The notes under the pieces were generated by a model. That model ran no database searches and was not told the DNA's origin. It worked only from the letters and a program-made list of their open reading frames with translations. The position numbers and the translations under genes were made by a program. Positions 18,462 to 26,242 of a stretch of DNA of 64,000 bases are shown piece by piece (within the stretch, counting starts at the first letter, position 1; each line of letters starts with the position of its first letter). Source of the stretch: Janthinobacterium violaceinigrum (GTDB taxonomy: Bacteria; Pseudomonadota; Gammaproteobacteria; Burkholderiales; Burkholderiaceae_D); NCBI RefSeq assembly GCF_009208555.1, contig NZ_WFLI01000028.1, positions 16,293-80,292 of the forward strand. The letters are read 5' to 3'.

Positions 18462-19208
18462 ATGGGAATCTCCGTCAATGGCATCGATATCGACGATGCC
18501 GACATCGCCCGCGAACTGCCGCATCACGACGGCGCCGGCAATCCGCTGAAACAGGCCGTGCATGAACTGGTGCTGCGCCGGCTGCTGCTGGACGAGGCGC
18601 AGCGCCTGGGCGTGCAGGGCGGCAGCGACGACGACCGCATCGAGGCGCTGTTTGCGCAGGAAGTGCGCGTGCCGCCCGCCGACGATGCGGCGTGCCGCAC
18701 CTTTTATGCGCAGCGCCCGCAGCTGTTCTGCAGCGGCGCGCTGGTCGAGGCGCGCCACATCCTGTTCCAGGTGACGCCGGAAGCGCCCCTGGAGCTGCTG
18801 CGGGCCACGGCGCAAGCCGTGCTTGATGCATTGAAGCTGGCGCCCGAGCGTTTCGGCGAACTGGCGACGCAGTATTCGAACTGCCCGTCGGGCGCCCTGG
18901 GGGGCAATCTGGGCCAGCTGTCGCCGGGCCAGAGCGTGCCCGAGTTCGACGCGCTGCTGTTCCGCCTGGAAGCGGGCGCGCTGGCCGGCCATTTGCTGGA
19001 AACGCGCTTCGGCTACCACATCGTGCAAGTGCTGCGCCGGGTCGAAGGCCAGGCCATCGCCTACGAGGCGGTGCAGGCGCAGATCGCCGACCGCCTGTCG
19101 CGCGCCGCGTGGCAGCGCGCCGTGCACCAGTATCTGCATTTGCTGGTGGGCCGCGCCGAGATCGCGGGCATCGCGCTGGAAGGCACAGCCAGTCCTTTAG
19201 TGCAATAG
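18462..19208 (+). CDS. Parvulin-type peptidyl-prolyl cis-trans isomerase of the nar operon
   Basis: A 248-residue protein with a rotamase domain at about residues 95-190 (ARHILFQV, then LATQYSNCPSGALGGNLG and FGYHIVQVL), preceded by a helical NifM-like region. It has no signal peptide, so it should be cytoplasmic. Parvulins of this kind follow narI in many betaproteobacterial nar operons, so a role in maturation of the reductase is likely but unproven. The ATG follows AAAGGAG, 15 nt after narI. Confidence 0.9.
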   Translation: MGISVNGIDIDDADIARELPHHDGAGNPLKQAVHELVLRRLLLDEAQRLGVQGGSDDDRIEALFAQEVRVPPADDAACRTFYAQRPQLFCSGALVEARHILFQVTPEAPLELLRATAQAVLDALKLAPERFGELATQYSNCPSGALGGNLGQLSPGQSVPEFDALLFRLEAGALAGHLLETRFGYHIVQVLRRVEGQAIAYEAVQAQIADRLSRAAWQRAVHQYLHLLVGRAEIAGIALEGTASPLVQ

Positions 19209-19209
19209 A

Positions 19210-19239
19210 CCGGAAGGCGTAGGCCGCTAGGCCTTCTGG
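19210..19239 (+). terminator. Hairpin between the parvulin gene and moaA
   Basis: A 9-bp stem with one G-U pair, 19210-19218 (CCGGAAGGC) with 19231-19239 (GCCTTCTGG), loop 12 nt. It lies 1 nt after the parvulin stop codon and is not followed by a T-run. It may reduce transcription into moaA. Confidence 0.4.
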
Positions 19240-19296
19240 GGCACAGCCAGATTGTGTCCCAGCCTTTACAATCAAGGAAGAAACAGGAGTAGCGTC

Positions 19297-20283
19297 ATGG
19301 GTAGCGTCAAGTTGCAGGACCGTTTTGGCCGTGCTATCGATTATGTGCGGCTGTCCGTCACCGACCGCTGCGATTTGCGCTGCAGCTATTGCATGCCCAA
19401 GGGCTTTCGCGGCTTCGAAGAACCGAAGGACTGGCTGACGTTCGACGAGATCGAGCGCCTGCTGGGTATTTTTGTCCGCCTGGGCACGCGCCGCGTGCGC
19501 CTGACGGGCGGCGAGCCCCTGTTGCGGCGCAAGCTGCCGGAGCTGGCGCAGCGGCTGTCCGCGCTGCCCGGCCTGCAGGACCTGTCGCTGTCGACCAACG
19601 CCACGCAGCTGGGCAAGCATGCTGCAGCCCTGCGCGCGGCGGGCGTGGACCGCATCAATGTCAGCCTGGATTCGTTGGACCGCGCGTGCATGCAGCAGAT
19701 CACGGGGCGCGACAGCCTGCAGCCCATCCTCGACGGCCTGATGGCGGGCAAGGCGGCCGGCTTCGATCCGATCAAGATCAACATGGTGGCCATGCGCGGC
19801 GTCAATGACGGCCAGATCGAGGCCATGGCCGCGTTCTGCATCGAGCAGCAATTCATCCTGCGCCTGATTGAAGCCATGCCCATGGGCAGCACGGGCCGCA
19901 ATGCCTGCTACATGCCGCTGGGCCCCGTGCGCGAGCGCCTGGCGGCCCGCTTTGGCCTGGTGCCGCAGGCAACGGAACTGGGCGGCGGGCCGGCGCGCTA
20001 CATGGCGACCCGGGATGGGCGCGCGAGCATCGGTTTTATTACGCCCATGTCGCAGCATTTTTGCGCCACCTGCAACCGCGTGCGCCTGTCCGTCGATGGT
20101 ACCCTGTATCTGTGCCTGGGCCAGGAAGAGAAATTCGCCTTCGGCCCCATGCTGCGCGGCGGGGCCACGGATGCGGAGATCGAGGCGGCGATCCGCGCCG
20201 CCATCGAACTCAAGCCGCAGCAGCACGATTTCAATACGCAGCCGGACAAGATCGTGCGGTTCATGGCGCAGACCGGTGGATGA
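19297..20283 (+). CDS. moaA: GTP 3',8-cyclase (molybdenum cofactor biosynthesis protein A)
   Basis: A 328-residue radical-SAM enzyme. The N-terminal [4Fe-4S] ligands are Cys25, Cys29 and Cys32 (CDLRCSYC); the second cluster lies in HFCATCNRVRLS. The essential C-terminal Gly-Gly is the end of the protein (QTGG). It makes the first intermediate of molybdopterin synthesis from GTP, which NarG needs. I chose the ATG at 19297 with CAGGAG 7 nt upstream. No moaC follows, so this is probably an extra, nitrate-linked copy. Confidence 0.95.
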   Translation: MGSVKLQDRFGRAIDYVRLSVTDRCDLRCSYCMPKGFRGFEEPKDWLTFDEIERLLGIFVRLGTRRVRLTGGEPLLRRKLPELAQRLSALPGLQDLSLSTNATQLGKHAAALRAAGVDRINVSLDSLDRACMQQITGRDSLQPILDGLMAGKAAGFDPIKINMVAMRGVNDGQIEAMAAFCIEQQFILRLIEAMPMGSTGRNACYMPLGPVRERLAARFGLVPQATELGGGPARYMATRDGRASIGFITPMSQHFCATCNRVRLSVDGTLYLCLGQEEKFAFGPMLRGGATDAEIEAAIRAAIELKPQQHDFNTQPDKIVRFMAQTGG

Positions 20284-20300
20284 ATGGCGGTGTCAATGCT

Positions 20301-20327
20301 GGGGTCAGACCCGCCGGGTCTGACCCC
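20301..20327. repeat. REP-like hairpin, copy 1 (after moaA)
   Basis: A perfect 12-bp stem, GGGGTCAGACCC (20301-20312) with GGGTCTGACCCC (20316-20327), loop GCC. It starts 17 nt after the moaA stop. Related hairpins with other stem bases occur at 22999 and 60811, so this is one member of a dispersed family. It could also help end transcription. Confidence 0.8.
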
Positions 20328-20405
20328 GGATCTTGGCTTGTGGGTGGAACGATGTCGCTGACTTGACGGCATAGGAACCACAAACAGGCATTTATTAGGG
20401 GCGGT

Positions 20406-22307
20406 ATGAAATTCAAGGCGATGTTTTCCTCCTGGCAGAAGCTGTCGACCAAGATCGTCGGTGCGCTGCTGCTCATGCTCGTGCTGGCCCTGAGCGCCAT
20501 CGGCTGCACCCTGTTCCTGTCGTGGCAGCTCGAGGGCAGCTCGGCCGCCATCAACGAGACGGGCCGGCTGCGCATGCAGACCTACCGTTTGACCCTGCTG
20601 ATCGCCAGCGACGCGCGCGAGCAGGCGCGCCAGCAGGCGCTGCTGATCGACGAAACCCTGGCCAAGATCGGCCACGGCGACCCGCAGCGCCCTTTGTTCC
20701 TGCCGCCCAGCACGGCCATCAAGTGGGAATTCGAACGCATCGGCGCCGCCTGGCGCGGCGCCTTGCGCCCGGCCGCGCTGGCCGCCGACAGCACGGCGCG
20801 CGCGCGCCAGTTCGAGCATGACGCCGACACCTTCGTCGGCCAGGTCGACCAGCTGGTGCGCCTGATCGAGCACGATAGCGAACAGCGCACCTTCTGGCTG
20901 CGCGCCTCGCAGCTGATCCTGGTGGGCATGGCCGTCATCGGCACCGTCAGCATGATTTACCTGATGTTCATGCTCATCATCGAGCCCGTGACGCGCCTGC
21001 GCCTGGGCATGCAGCGCATGAAGGAGCGCGATTTCAGCGTGCGCCTAGCCGTGGAAAGCAATGACGAATTCGGCCAGCTGGCCAGCGGCTTCAACCAGAT
21101 GGCCGACCGCCTGCAGGCGCTGTACGGCAACCTGGAGGAGGGCGTGCGCAGCAAGACGGCCACCCTGGAGTACCGCAACCGCGAACTGGCGCTGCTGTAC
21201 GAAAGCGCCGCTTTTTTGCAGCGCCCGCAGCCTTTGGCCGATATCTGCGGCGGTTTCATGCAGCGCATCGTCGATTATTTCGAGGCGGACGGCTCCACCG
21301 TGCGCGTGCTCGACGCGGAGCGGGGCAACCTGCACATGGTGGTGCACCACGGCCTGTCGGAAGAACTGGTGGCGTCCGAGCACTGCCTGAAGGTGGGCGA
21401 CTGCCTGTGCGGCACGGCCGTCGAGATGAAGGTGGCGAAGGTGCACGACATGCGCCGCATCGACAAGGCGCACGAGCTGCGCTGCCACCGCGAGGGCTTT
21501 GCCACCGTCTCCGTGTTCCAGATTCACGCGCACGAACAGCACATGGGCTTTTTCAACCTGCATTTCCGCCTGGCCCGCGTGTTCTCGGCGCGCGAGCTGG
21601 CCTTGCTGGAAACCCTGGGCCAGCTGCTGGGCATTGCGCTGGAAAACCTGCGCCTGGCTGAGCGCGAACGCGAAATGGCCGTCTCCGAAGAGCGCAACCT
21701 GGTGGCGCAGGGTCTGCACGACAGCATTGCGCAAAGCCTCAATTTCCTCAACCTGCAGGTGCAGATGCTGGACGACTCCGTGCGCCATGCCCGTTTCGAG
21801 GAAGTGGCGGGCATCGTGCCGGCCCTGCACGCGGGCGTGAAGGAAAGCTATGAAGACGTGCGCGAACTGCTGGCCAACTTCCGCAGCCGCCTGATGGAGG
21901 ACGACCTGATCGGCTCCCTGCGCGCGGCGCTGGACAAGTTTCGCCGCCAGACGGGCATCGATGCGGAGCTGCTGGCCGACGTCGATGGCGCGCCATTCCC
22001 CCGCGAGCAGCAATTGCAGCTATTATTCATCGTGCAGGAAGCGCTGTCGAACATCCGCAAGCACGCCCAGGCCAGCCATGTCGAGGTGCGCCTGGCCGAC
22101 CACCAGGATTTCACCCTGACGATCAGCGACAATGGCGTGGGCTTCGACGCCGCGGCCGTGCTGGAAAAGGGCGACAGCCATGTCGGCATCCATATCATGC
22201 GCGAGCGCGCGCAGCGCATCGAGGCCACGTTCGACGTGCACGCCTGTCCTGGCGGCGGCACCACGGTCGAACTGCACCTGTCGCGCGAGCAGCGCCGCGC
22301 CGCCTAA
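20406..22307 (+). CDS. narX: Nitrate/nitrite sensor histidine kinase NarX
   Basis: A 633-residue protein. It has a first membrane segment (about 18-38), a periplasmic sensor with the nitrate-binding P-box (INETGRLRMQTYRL, about 49-62), a second membrane segment (about 166-190), a HAMP domain, a GAF-like central region with a cysteine set (HCLKVGDCLCG), a HisKA_3 domain with phospho-accepting His438 (LHDSIAQSLN), and an HATPase domain (NIRKHAQA, DNGVGF). It senses nitrate in the periplasm and phosphorylates NarL, whose gene follows 22 nt downstream. Confidence 0.95.
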   Translation: MKFKAMFSSWQKLSTKIVGALLLMLVLALSAIGCTLFLSWQLEGSSAAINETGRLRMQTYRLTLLIASDAREQARQQALLIDETLAKIGHGDPQRPLFLPPSTAIKWEFERIGAAWRGALRPAALAADSTARARQFEHDADTFVGQVDQLVRLIEHDSEQRTFWLRASQLILVGMAVIGTVSMIYLMFMLIIEPVTRLRLGMQRMKERDFSVRLAVESNDEFGQLASGFNQMADRLQALYGNLEEGVRSKTATLEYRNRELALLYESAAFLQRPQPLADICGGFMQRIVDYFEADGSTVRVLDAERGNLHMVVHHGLSEELVASEHCLKVGDCLCGTAVEMKVAKVHDMRRIDKAHELRCHREGFATVSVFQIHAHEQHMGFFNLHFRLARVFSARELALLETLGQLLGIALENLRLAEREREMAVSEERNLVAQGLHDSIAQSLNFLNLQVQMLDDSVRHARFEEVAGIVPALHAGVKESYEDVRELLANFRSRLMEDDLIGSLRAALDKFRRQTGIDAELLADVDGAPFPREQQLQLLFIVQEALSNIRKHAQASHVEVRLADHQDFTLTISDNGVGFDAAAVLEKGDSHVGIHIMRERAQRIEATFDVHACPGGGTTVELHLSREQRRAA

Positions 22308-22329
22308 GCAACTACCTGAAAGTATAAAA

Positions 22330-22992
22330 ATGGAGACTCCCGTCAAACCGATCACCGTCATGCTGGTGGACGACCACGCGCTGTTCCGCAGCGGCATACG
22401 TTCGCTGCTGCAGCGGCATACCGATTTTTCCGTCGTGGGCGAGGCGGCCGATGGCGTGGAAGGCATCAAGCGCGCCATCCAGCTGCAGCCCGACGTGGTG
22501 CTGCTGGACCTGAACATGGCCGGCATGTCGGGCGTGGAAGCGCTGCAGCTGATGCAGCACGACTGTCCCGACACGGCCATCGTCATGCTGACCGTCTCGG
22601 AAGACGCGGAAGACCTGGCGACGGCCCTGCGCGCGGGCGCCTGCGGCTACCTGATCAAGAATATCGACGCCGACTACCTGGTGCGCGCCATCCGCCGCGC
22701 GGCCGCCGGCGAAGTGGTCATCGCCGAGGCGATGACGGGCAAGCTGGTGGCGCAGCTGCAGGCGGGCACGCGGCGCGAGGAACCCGTGTCGGAACTCGAC
22801 AAGCTGACGCCGCGCGAAAAGGAAATCATCGACTGCCTGTCGCGCGGCGAGAGCAACAAGGGCATCGCGCGCACCCTCGACCTGGCCGAAAGCACGGTCA
22901 AGATCCACGTGCAGAACGTGCTGAAAAAACTCAACCTCACCAGCCGCGTGCAGGCGGCTGTGTACGCGGTCGAGCACCGCCAGGGCAAGTAG
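22330..22992 (+). CDS. narL: Nitrate/nitrite response regulator NarL
   Basis: A 220-residue protein with a receiver domain (acidic VDD near the start, phospho-accepting Asp60 in VVLLDLNM, conserved lysine in YLIKNI) and a LuxR-type HTH domain (LTPREKEIIDCLSRGESNKG, then STVKIHVQNVLKKL). It should control the nar genes in this window when phosphorylated by NarX. The ATG at 22330 lacks a strong Shine-Dalgarno; translational coupling to narX is possible. Confidence 0.95.
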   Translation: METPVKPITVMLVDDHALFRSGIRSLLQRHTDFSVVGEAADGVEGIKRAIQLQPDVVLLDLNMAGMSGVEALQLMQHDCPDTAIVMLTVSEDAEDLATALRAGACGYLIKNIDADYLVRAIRRAAAGEVVIAEAMTGKLVAQLQAGTRREEPVSELDKLTPREKEIIDCLSRGESNKGIARTLDLAESTVKIHVQNVLKKLNLTSRVQAAVYAVEHRQGK

Positions 22993-22998
22993 CCTTCC

Positions 22999-23024
22999 GG
23001 GGTCTGGCCGCCGGGCCAGACCCC
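22999..23024. repeat. REP-like hairpin, copy 2 (after narL)
   Basis: A perfect 11-bp stem, GGGGTCTGGCC (22999-23009) with GGCCAGACCCC (23014-23024), loop GCCG. It begins 6 nt after the narL stop. The outer six bases match the copies at 20301 and 60811; the inner bases differ but stay paired. Confidence 0.8.
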
Positions 23025-23075
23025 ACAGCCATCTCCATGTATTCTTCTAGTCCTTTTTGCCGATGGTGAGATTTG

Positions 23076-23102
23076 TACTTTTAAAGTAGTATATTGAATA
23101 TA
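23076..23102. promoter_or_regulatory. Two adjacent palindromes upstream of the nnrS-family gene
   Basis: TACTTTTAAAGTA (23076-23088) and TATATTGAATATA (23090-23102) are both perfect 13-nt palindromes, separated by 1 nt, in a short AT-rich promoter region ending 20 nt before the ATG. The half-site GAATATATCTT (23096-23106) matches 8 of 11 bases of an NsrR half-site (AAATGCATCTT as I recall it). A repressor or activator responding to nitric oxide is the likely user; this is inference. Confidence 0.45.
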
Positions 23103-23122
23103 TCTTTAAAGGCGAGTCCATC

Positions 23123-24334
23123 ATGGCCATCACTCCCATCAGCGAACCATCCACCCGGGCTGCTTCCTCCGGCGCCGCGCCCTGGCATGCCGGTCACGCC
23201 GTCTGGCAACTGGGCTTCCGCCCGTTCTACCTGCTGGCGGCCGTGTTTGCGGCCATCAGCATCCCCCTGTGGCTGGCCAGCTATACGGGCATGCTGACGG
23301 GCGGCCTGCAGGTGGGGCTGGGCTGGCATATGCACGAGATGGTGTTCGGCTTTGCGCTGGCCGTCGTCGTGGGATTCCTATACACGGCGGGGCGCAACTG
23401 GACGGGCTTGCCCACGCCGCACGGCGTCCTGCTGATGGCGCTGGCGGGCCTGTGGCTGGCGGGGCGCGTCGCCATGCTGTGCGGGCCGGGCTTCATGGCG
23501 GCGCTGGTCGAGTGGCTGTTCCTGCCGCTGGCCGCCTGGCCACTGTACAGTGTGCTGCGCCGCTCGGGCAACACGCGCAACCTGTTCCTCGTCGGCCTGC
23601 TGGCCTTGCTGGCGCTGGCCAACGGCCTGTTCCACGCGGCCGTGCTGGGCTGGCTGCCGCTGTCGCTGTTCGTGCCCGTGCAGGCGGCCATCTTCATCAT
23701 CGTGCTGATCGAGTCGGTGATCGGCGCGCGCGTGATCCCCATGTTTACCCGCAATGGCGCGCCGGGCAGCACGCCCGTGGCCAGTCCGAAGCGGGCGCTG
23801 GCCGCCGTGGCCTGCATGGCGGCGGCCGCCATCGCATGGCTGGCCGGCGCGCCGGCCTGGCTGACGGCGCCGCTGGCCTGCTGCGCGGCAGGCGTGTCGC
23901 TGGCCAATTTGCTAGCCTGGCAGCCGCAGCGCACCGTGCGCGTGCCGTTGCTGTGGATCTTGCACCTGTCGTATGCGTGGATAGGCGTGGGCTTTGCGCT
24001 GCTGGCGCTGGCCAGCCTGGACCTGCTGCCGGCCAGCGCCGCATTTCACGCGCTGACGGTGGGTTCGATGGCGGGCCTGATCATCGGCATGATGACGCGC
24101 ACCACCCTGGGCCACACGGGCCGTCCGCTCAAGGCGGGCAGGGCGGAAGCGGCGATGTACTGGCTGATACAGCTGGGGGCGCTGGCGCGCCTGCTGGCGG
24201 CCATCGGTCCCGCATCGCTGGTGCCGCCGTTTTTGCTGGCGGCAGGGCTGTGCTGGGCCCTGGCCTTTATCCTGTATGCGGTCGTGTACGCGCCCTATCT
24301 GTGGCGCGCCAGGGTGGACGGGCGCGAAGGCTGA
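23123..24334 (+). CDS. nnrS: NnrS family protein
   Basis: A 403-residue polytopic membrane protein with about 12 hydrophobic segments. The opening (WQLGFRPFYLLAAVFAAISI) and the GWHMHEMVFGFALAVVVGFL segment are characteristic of NnrS. Family members are heme- and copper-containing proteins that protect against nitric oxide stress. The position next to narXL fits, since nitrate respiration produces nitrite and some nitric oxide. The neighbouring 41-residue membrane peptide runs towards it on the other strand, stops 6 nt apart. Confidence 0.9.
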   Translation: MAITPISEPSTRAASSGAAPWHAGHAVWQLGFRPFYLLAAVFAAISIPLWLASYTGMLTGGLQVGLGWHMHEMVFGFALAVVVGFLYTAGRNWTGLPTPHGVLLMALAGLWLAGRVAMLCGPGFMAALVEWLFLPLAAWPLYSVLRRSGNTRNLFLVGLLALLALANGLFHAAVLGWLPLSLFVPVQAAIFIIVLIESVIGARVIPMFTRNGAPGSTPVASPKRALAAVACMAAAAIAWLAGAPAWLTAPLACCAAGVSLANLLAWQPQRTVRVPLLWILHLSYAWIGVGFALLALASLDLLPASAAFHALTVGSMAGLIIGMMTRTTLGHTGRPLKAGRAEAAMYWLIQLGALARLLAAIGPASLVPPFLLAAGLCWALAFILYAVVYAPYLWRARVDGREG

Positions 24335-24340
24335 CGCGCC

Positions 24341-24466
24341 TCAGGCGCGCCACCAGAGCAGCAGTTTCTTGAGGTCGGGTAGCCAGTAGGACAGCGATTC
24401 GCCGACGATAAAGATCAGCATGCCCAGCATGAGGGCTTTCAGCAGCAGATCACGGCACCAGATCAT
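24341..24466 (-). CDS. Putative 41-residue membrane peptide
   Basis: A short frame from ATG 24466 to TGA 24341. It encodes a peptide starting MIWCRDLLLKAL, with one clear hydrophobic helix (about residues 10-25, MLGMLIFIVGESL), then WLPDLKKLLLWWRA with a basic-aromatic end. GGGG lies about 6 nt upstream. It begins 30 nt after the Hpt gene on the same strand, so it could be the last gene of that cluster. I do not recognise a family. Being short, it could be chance; the coherent membrane topology and Shine-Dalgarno support it. Confidence 0.45.
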   Translation of the reverse strand: MIWCRDLLLKALMLGMLIFIVGESLSYWLPDLKKLLLWWRA

Positions 24467-24496
24467 CCCATTCCCCAAATTTGATTAGATGTAATT

Positions 24497-24889
24497 TTAA
24501 CACTTGCTCACAGGAATTTGTTGTTCCTGTGGGGCAGGCGCCGCATACTCGGCCATGCCGCGCCGCACTTCCGCTTCCACCTGGGCCAGCAGGTGCATGG
24601 TGCCGTCGAGCCAGTCCGGCGCGGGCCGTTCCTGCTGGCGCGCCAGCTGTTCCAGCGCCGTCAGGCGCGCCACCAATGCCGTGGCACCCAGCAGCGCCAC
24701 GCTGCCGCGCAAGTCATGGCTGCTGCGCAGGATGGCTTGCGGCGTGCCGCTGCGCACGGCTTGCGCCAGATGCGCGAGCATGGCGGGCGCCATATCGAGA
24801 TACGTCTGGCACAGCGAGCGGAACAGCGGCAAGTCCTGGCAGGCAGCGCGCAGCAGCTGGGGCGGGTCGATGTGGCGGTAGGGCTGCAT
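24497..24889 (-). CDS. Hpt domain protein (histidine phosphotransfer)
   Basis: A 130-residue protein that is essentially one Hpt domain. The phospho-accepting site is His58 in SSHDLRGSVALLGA, the canonical HxxRGS pattern, inside a four-helix bundle. It starts 4 nt after the stop of the HTH-receiver gene, so the two are co-translated and probably partners. No histidine kinase lies in the cluster; a kinase elsewhere would have to feed it. I chose the ATG at 24889; the longer frame to 25162 is a shadow of the receiver gene. Confidence 0.85.
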   Translation of the reverse strand: MQPYRHIDPPQLLRAACQDLPLFRSLCQTYLDMAPAMLAHLAQAVRSGTPQAILRSSHDLRGSVALLGATALVARLTALEQLARQQERPAPDWLDGTMHLLAQVEAEVRRGMAEYAAPAPQEQQIPVSKC

Positions 24890-24893
24890 GGCC

Positions 24894-25517
24894 TCAGGCG
24901 GGTGCGCCGCGCCGCGCGTGGGTCGCGCAACAGGCCCGCAGGTAGCCGCGCAGTTCGTCGTAGTTGACGGGCTTGGCAAAGAAGACCACGCCCTGCGGCA
25001 CGCCGCCGCGCGCATCGAGTTCTTCCGGCGACAGGCTCGACAGCATGGCGATATGCATGTCAGCCAGCAGCGGGTCGTCCAGGATGGTGCGGATGACTTC
25101 GTAACCGTCGATGCCTTCCATGATGATATCTGCCAGCAAGATGTCGGGTTGGTCGCGGGCAATTTCCATCAAGGCCTGGTAGCCATTTTCGCAAAAGCGC
25201 AGGCTCACCTGCAAGCCCCAGGACGTGATCTGTTTTTGATACAGCGCGCGTTCCATGGGATTATCCTCGATCACGAGGATGGAGGCGGGAAGCATGGCGC
25301 CCGACTGCCTGGCAGGGCGTGGCGCGCGTGCATCCTGGCTATGTTGTGCGTAGTTACTCTTGTAGGCATGCACCGCGGCAAGGGGAATGCGCCGGTGGCC
25401 GCCCTTGGTTTTCCACGCCTCGATCACGCCTGCCTCCACCAGCTGCTGCACGGAGGTGACGGAAATGCCGAGGATCTCGGCGGCTTTTTGCGTGGTACAG
25501 ACGTCGGCTGCTTGCAT
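24894..25517 (-). CDS. Response regulator with N-terminal excisionase-type HTH and C-terminal receiver
   Basis: A 207-residue protein with an unusual order. An HTH_17/MerR-like DNA-binding domain comes first (about 7-52, TTQKAAEILGISVTSVQQLV, then GGHRRIP). After a linker follows a full receiver domain (about 78-195) with Asp85, phospho-accepting Asp130 (ILLADIIM), Ser160/161 and Lys182 (FFAKPVN). Most response regulators have the receiver first. It is followed at 4 nt by the Hpt gene. Its promoter region contains repeated AATC elements. It probably binds DNA with phosphorylation-dependent activity; its targets are unknown. Confidence 0.85.
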   Translation of the reverse strand: MQAADVCTTQKAAEILGISVTSVQQLVEAGVIEAWKTKGGHRRIPLAAVHAYKSNYAQHSQDARAPRPARQSGAMLPASILVIEDNPMERALYQKQITSWGLQVSLRFCENGYQALMEIARDQPDILLADIIMEGIDGYEVIRTILDDPLLADMHIAMLSSLSPEELDARGGVPQGVVFFAKPVNYDELRGYLRACCATHARRGAPA

Positions 25518-25569
25518 GGGGGATCAAGGTCGCTGGGGATGAGGGCATCATACGCAGAGCCTGCCAGTA

Positions 25570-25602
25570 AATCAAATTAATCAAATCTGGCGAATCTGAT
25601 TC
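25570..25602. promoter_or_regulatory. Repeated AATC elements and palindrome upstream of the HTH-receiver gene
   Basis: AATC occurs at 25570, 25579, 25584 and 25593 (spacing 9, 5, 9), and GAATCTGATTC (25592-25602) is a perfect 11-nt palindrome. The set fills part of the short gap between two genes of the cluster and is AT-rich against its surroundings. It is a candidate site for the excisionase-type HTH protein encoded downstream. Function is inference. Confidence 0.35.
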
Positions 25603-26242
25603 AGGGCAGGCTCTCCGCGCCCCTGCGCCGCTCCGCGCGCCACTGGGGCTGCTGCAGCTGCGTGACGGCGCTCGACAGCACCTCCAGCGCCACCAGCAGG
25701 TCCGCATGTAGGGACCGCTGCGCCTCGATGTCATTGCTGAAGCTGGCATGGACGGCCGCGCCCGACAAGCGCCTGAGCGGCACCAGTCCCAGGGCCGTGC
25801 TGGCGTCGAATATCTCTTGCGCCAGCACGCGGGCCGGGGCAGTGCGGCCGCAGCGCAGCGCATGCGCGATGCCGGCCAGGCGGTCGCGCGTCTCGGCCAC
25901 GAACAGGGCCAGGATTTCGCCTTGCACCACGCGGTCTTCGCCAAACAGGGCATCGAGACGCGCTTGCTCGAAGGGCGGCGTGCGCCGCTCGGGGGCGGCG
26001 GGCATGGGCGGCGGGGCGCGGTCGCCGGTGGCTGCCGGCGCCGTGGGGGCGGCACTGCGCGCCTGCAACAGTTCAAACAGGCCGGCAGCGGCCGCTTCGC
26101 CGCCGTTGCGCCGTTGCCGGCGCGGATGGCGCCACAGCAGGGCGGCCAGCAGCAACAGCAAGCCCGTCAAGGCCAGTCCCGGCCGCACGAGCGTCATGCC
26201 GTCGCTGCGGGCCAGCAGGTAGGTGTAGATGAAGGCGCTCAT
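25601..26242 (-). CDS. Membrane protein with degenerate Hpt-like domain
   Basis: About 213 residues from the ATG at 26242. One or two N-terminal membrane segments (clearest around 22-38, ALTGLLLLLAALLW) are followed by a basic, then Ala/Pro-rich linker and a C-terminal Hpt-like four-helix region (ILALFVAETRDRLAGIAHAL). At the expected phosphorylation site, where a His-x-x-Lys pattern is normal, it reads AQEIFDASTALGL: the histidine is replaced by glutamine and the lysine by phenylalanine. It probably cannot carry phosphate, and could dock a receiver at the membrane. The family assignment comes from pattern, not search. Confidence 0.7.
   Translation of the reverse strand: MSAFIYTYLLARSDGMTLVRPGLALTGLLLLLAALLWRHPRRQRRNGGEAAAAGLFELLQARSAAPTAPAATGDRAPPPMPAAPERRTPPFEQARLDALFGEDRVVQGEILALFVAETRDRLAGIAHALRCGRTAPARVLAQEIFDASTALGLVPLRRLSGAAVHASFSNDIEAQRSLHADLLVALEVLSSAVTQLQQPQWRAERRRGAESLP

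Noticed and set aside
24481..24494. Possible FNR site (TTGATTAGATGTAA) upstream of the small membrane peptide
   Set aside because: Only 7 of 10 defined bases match and the right half lacks the TC core.
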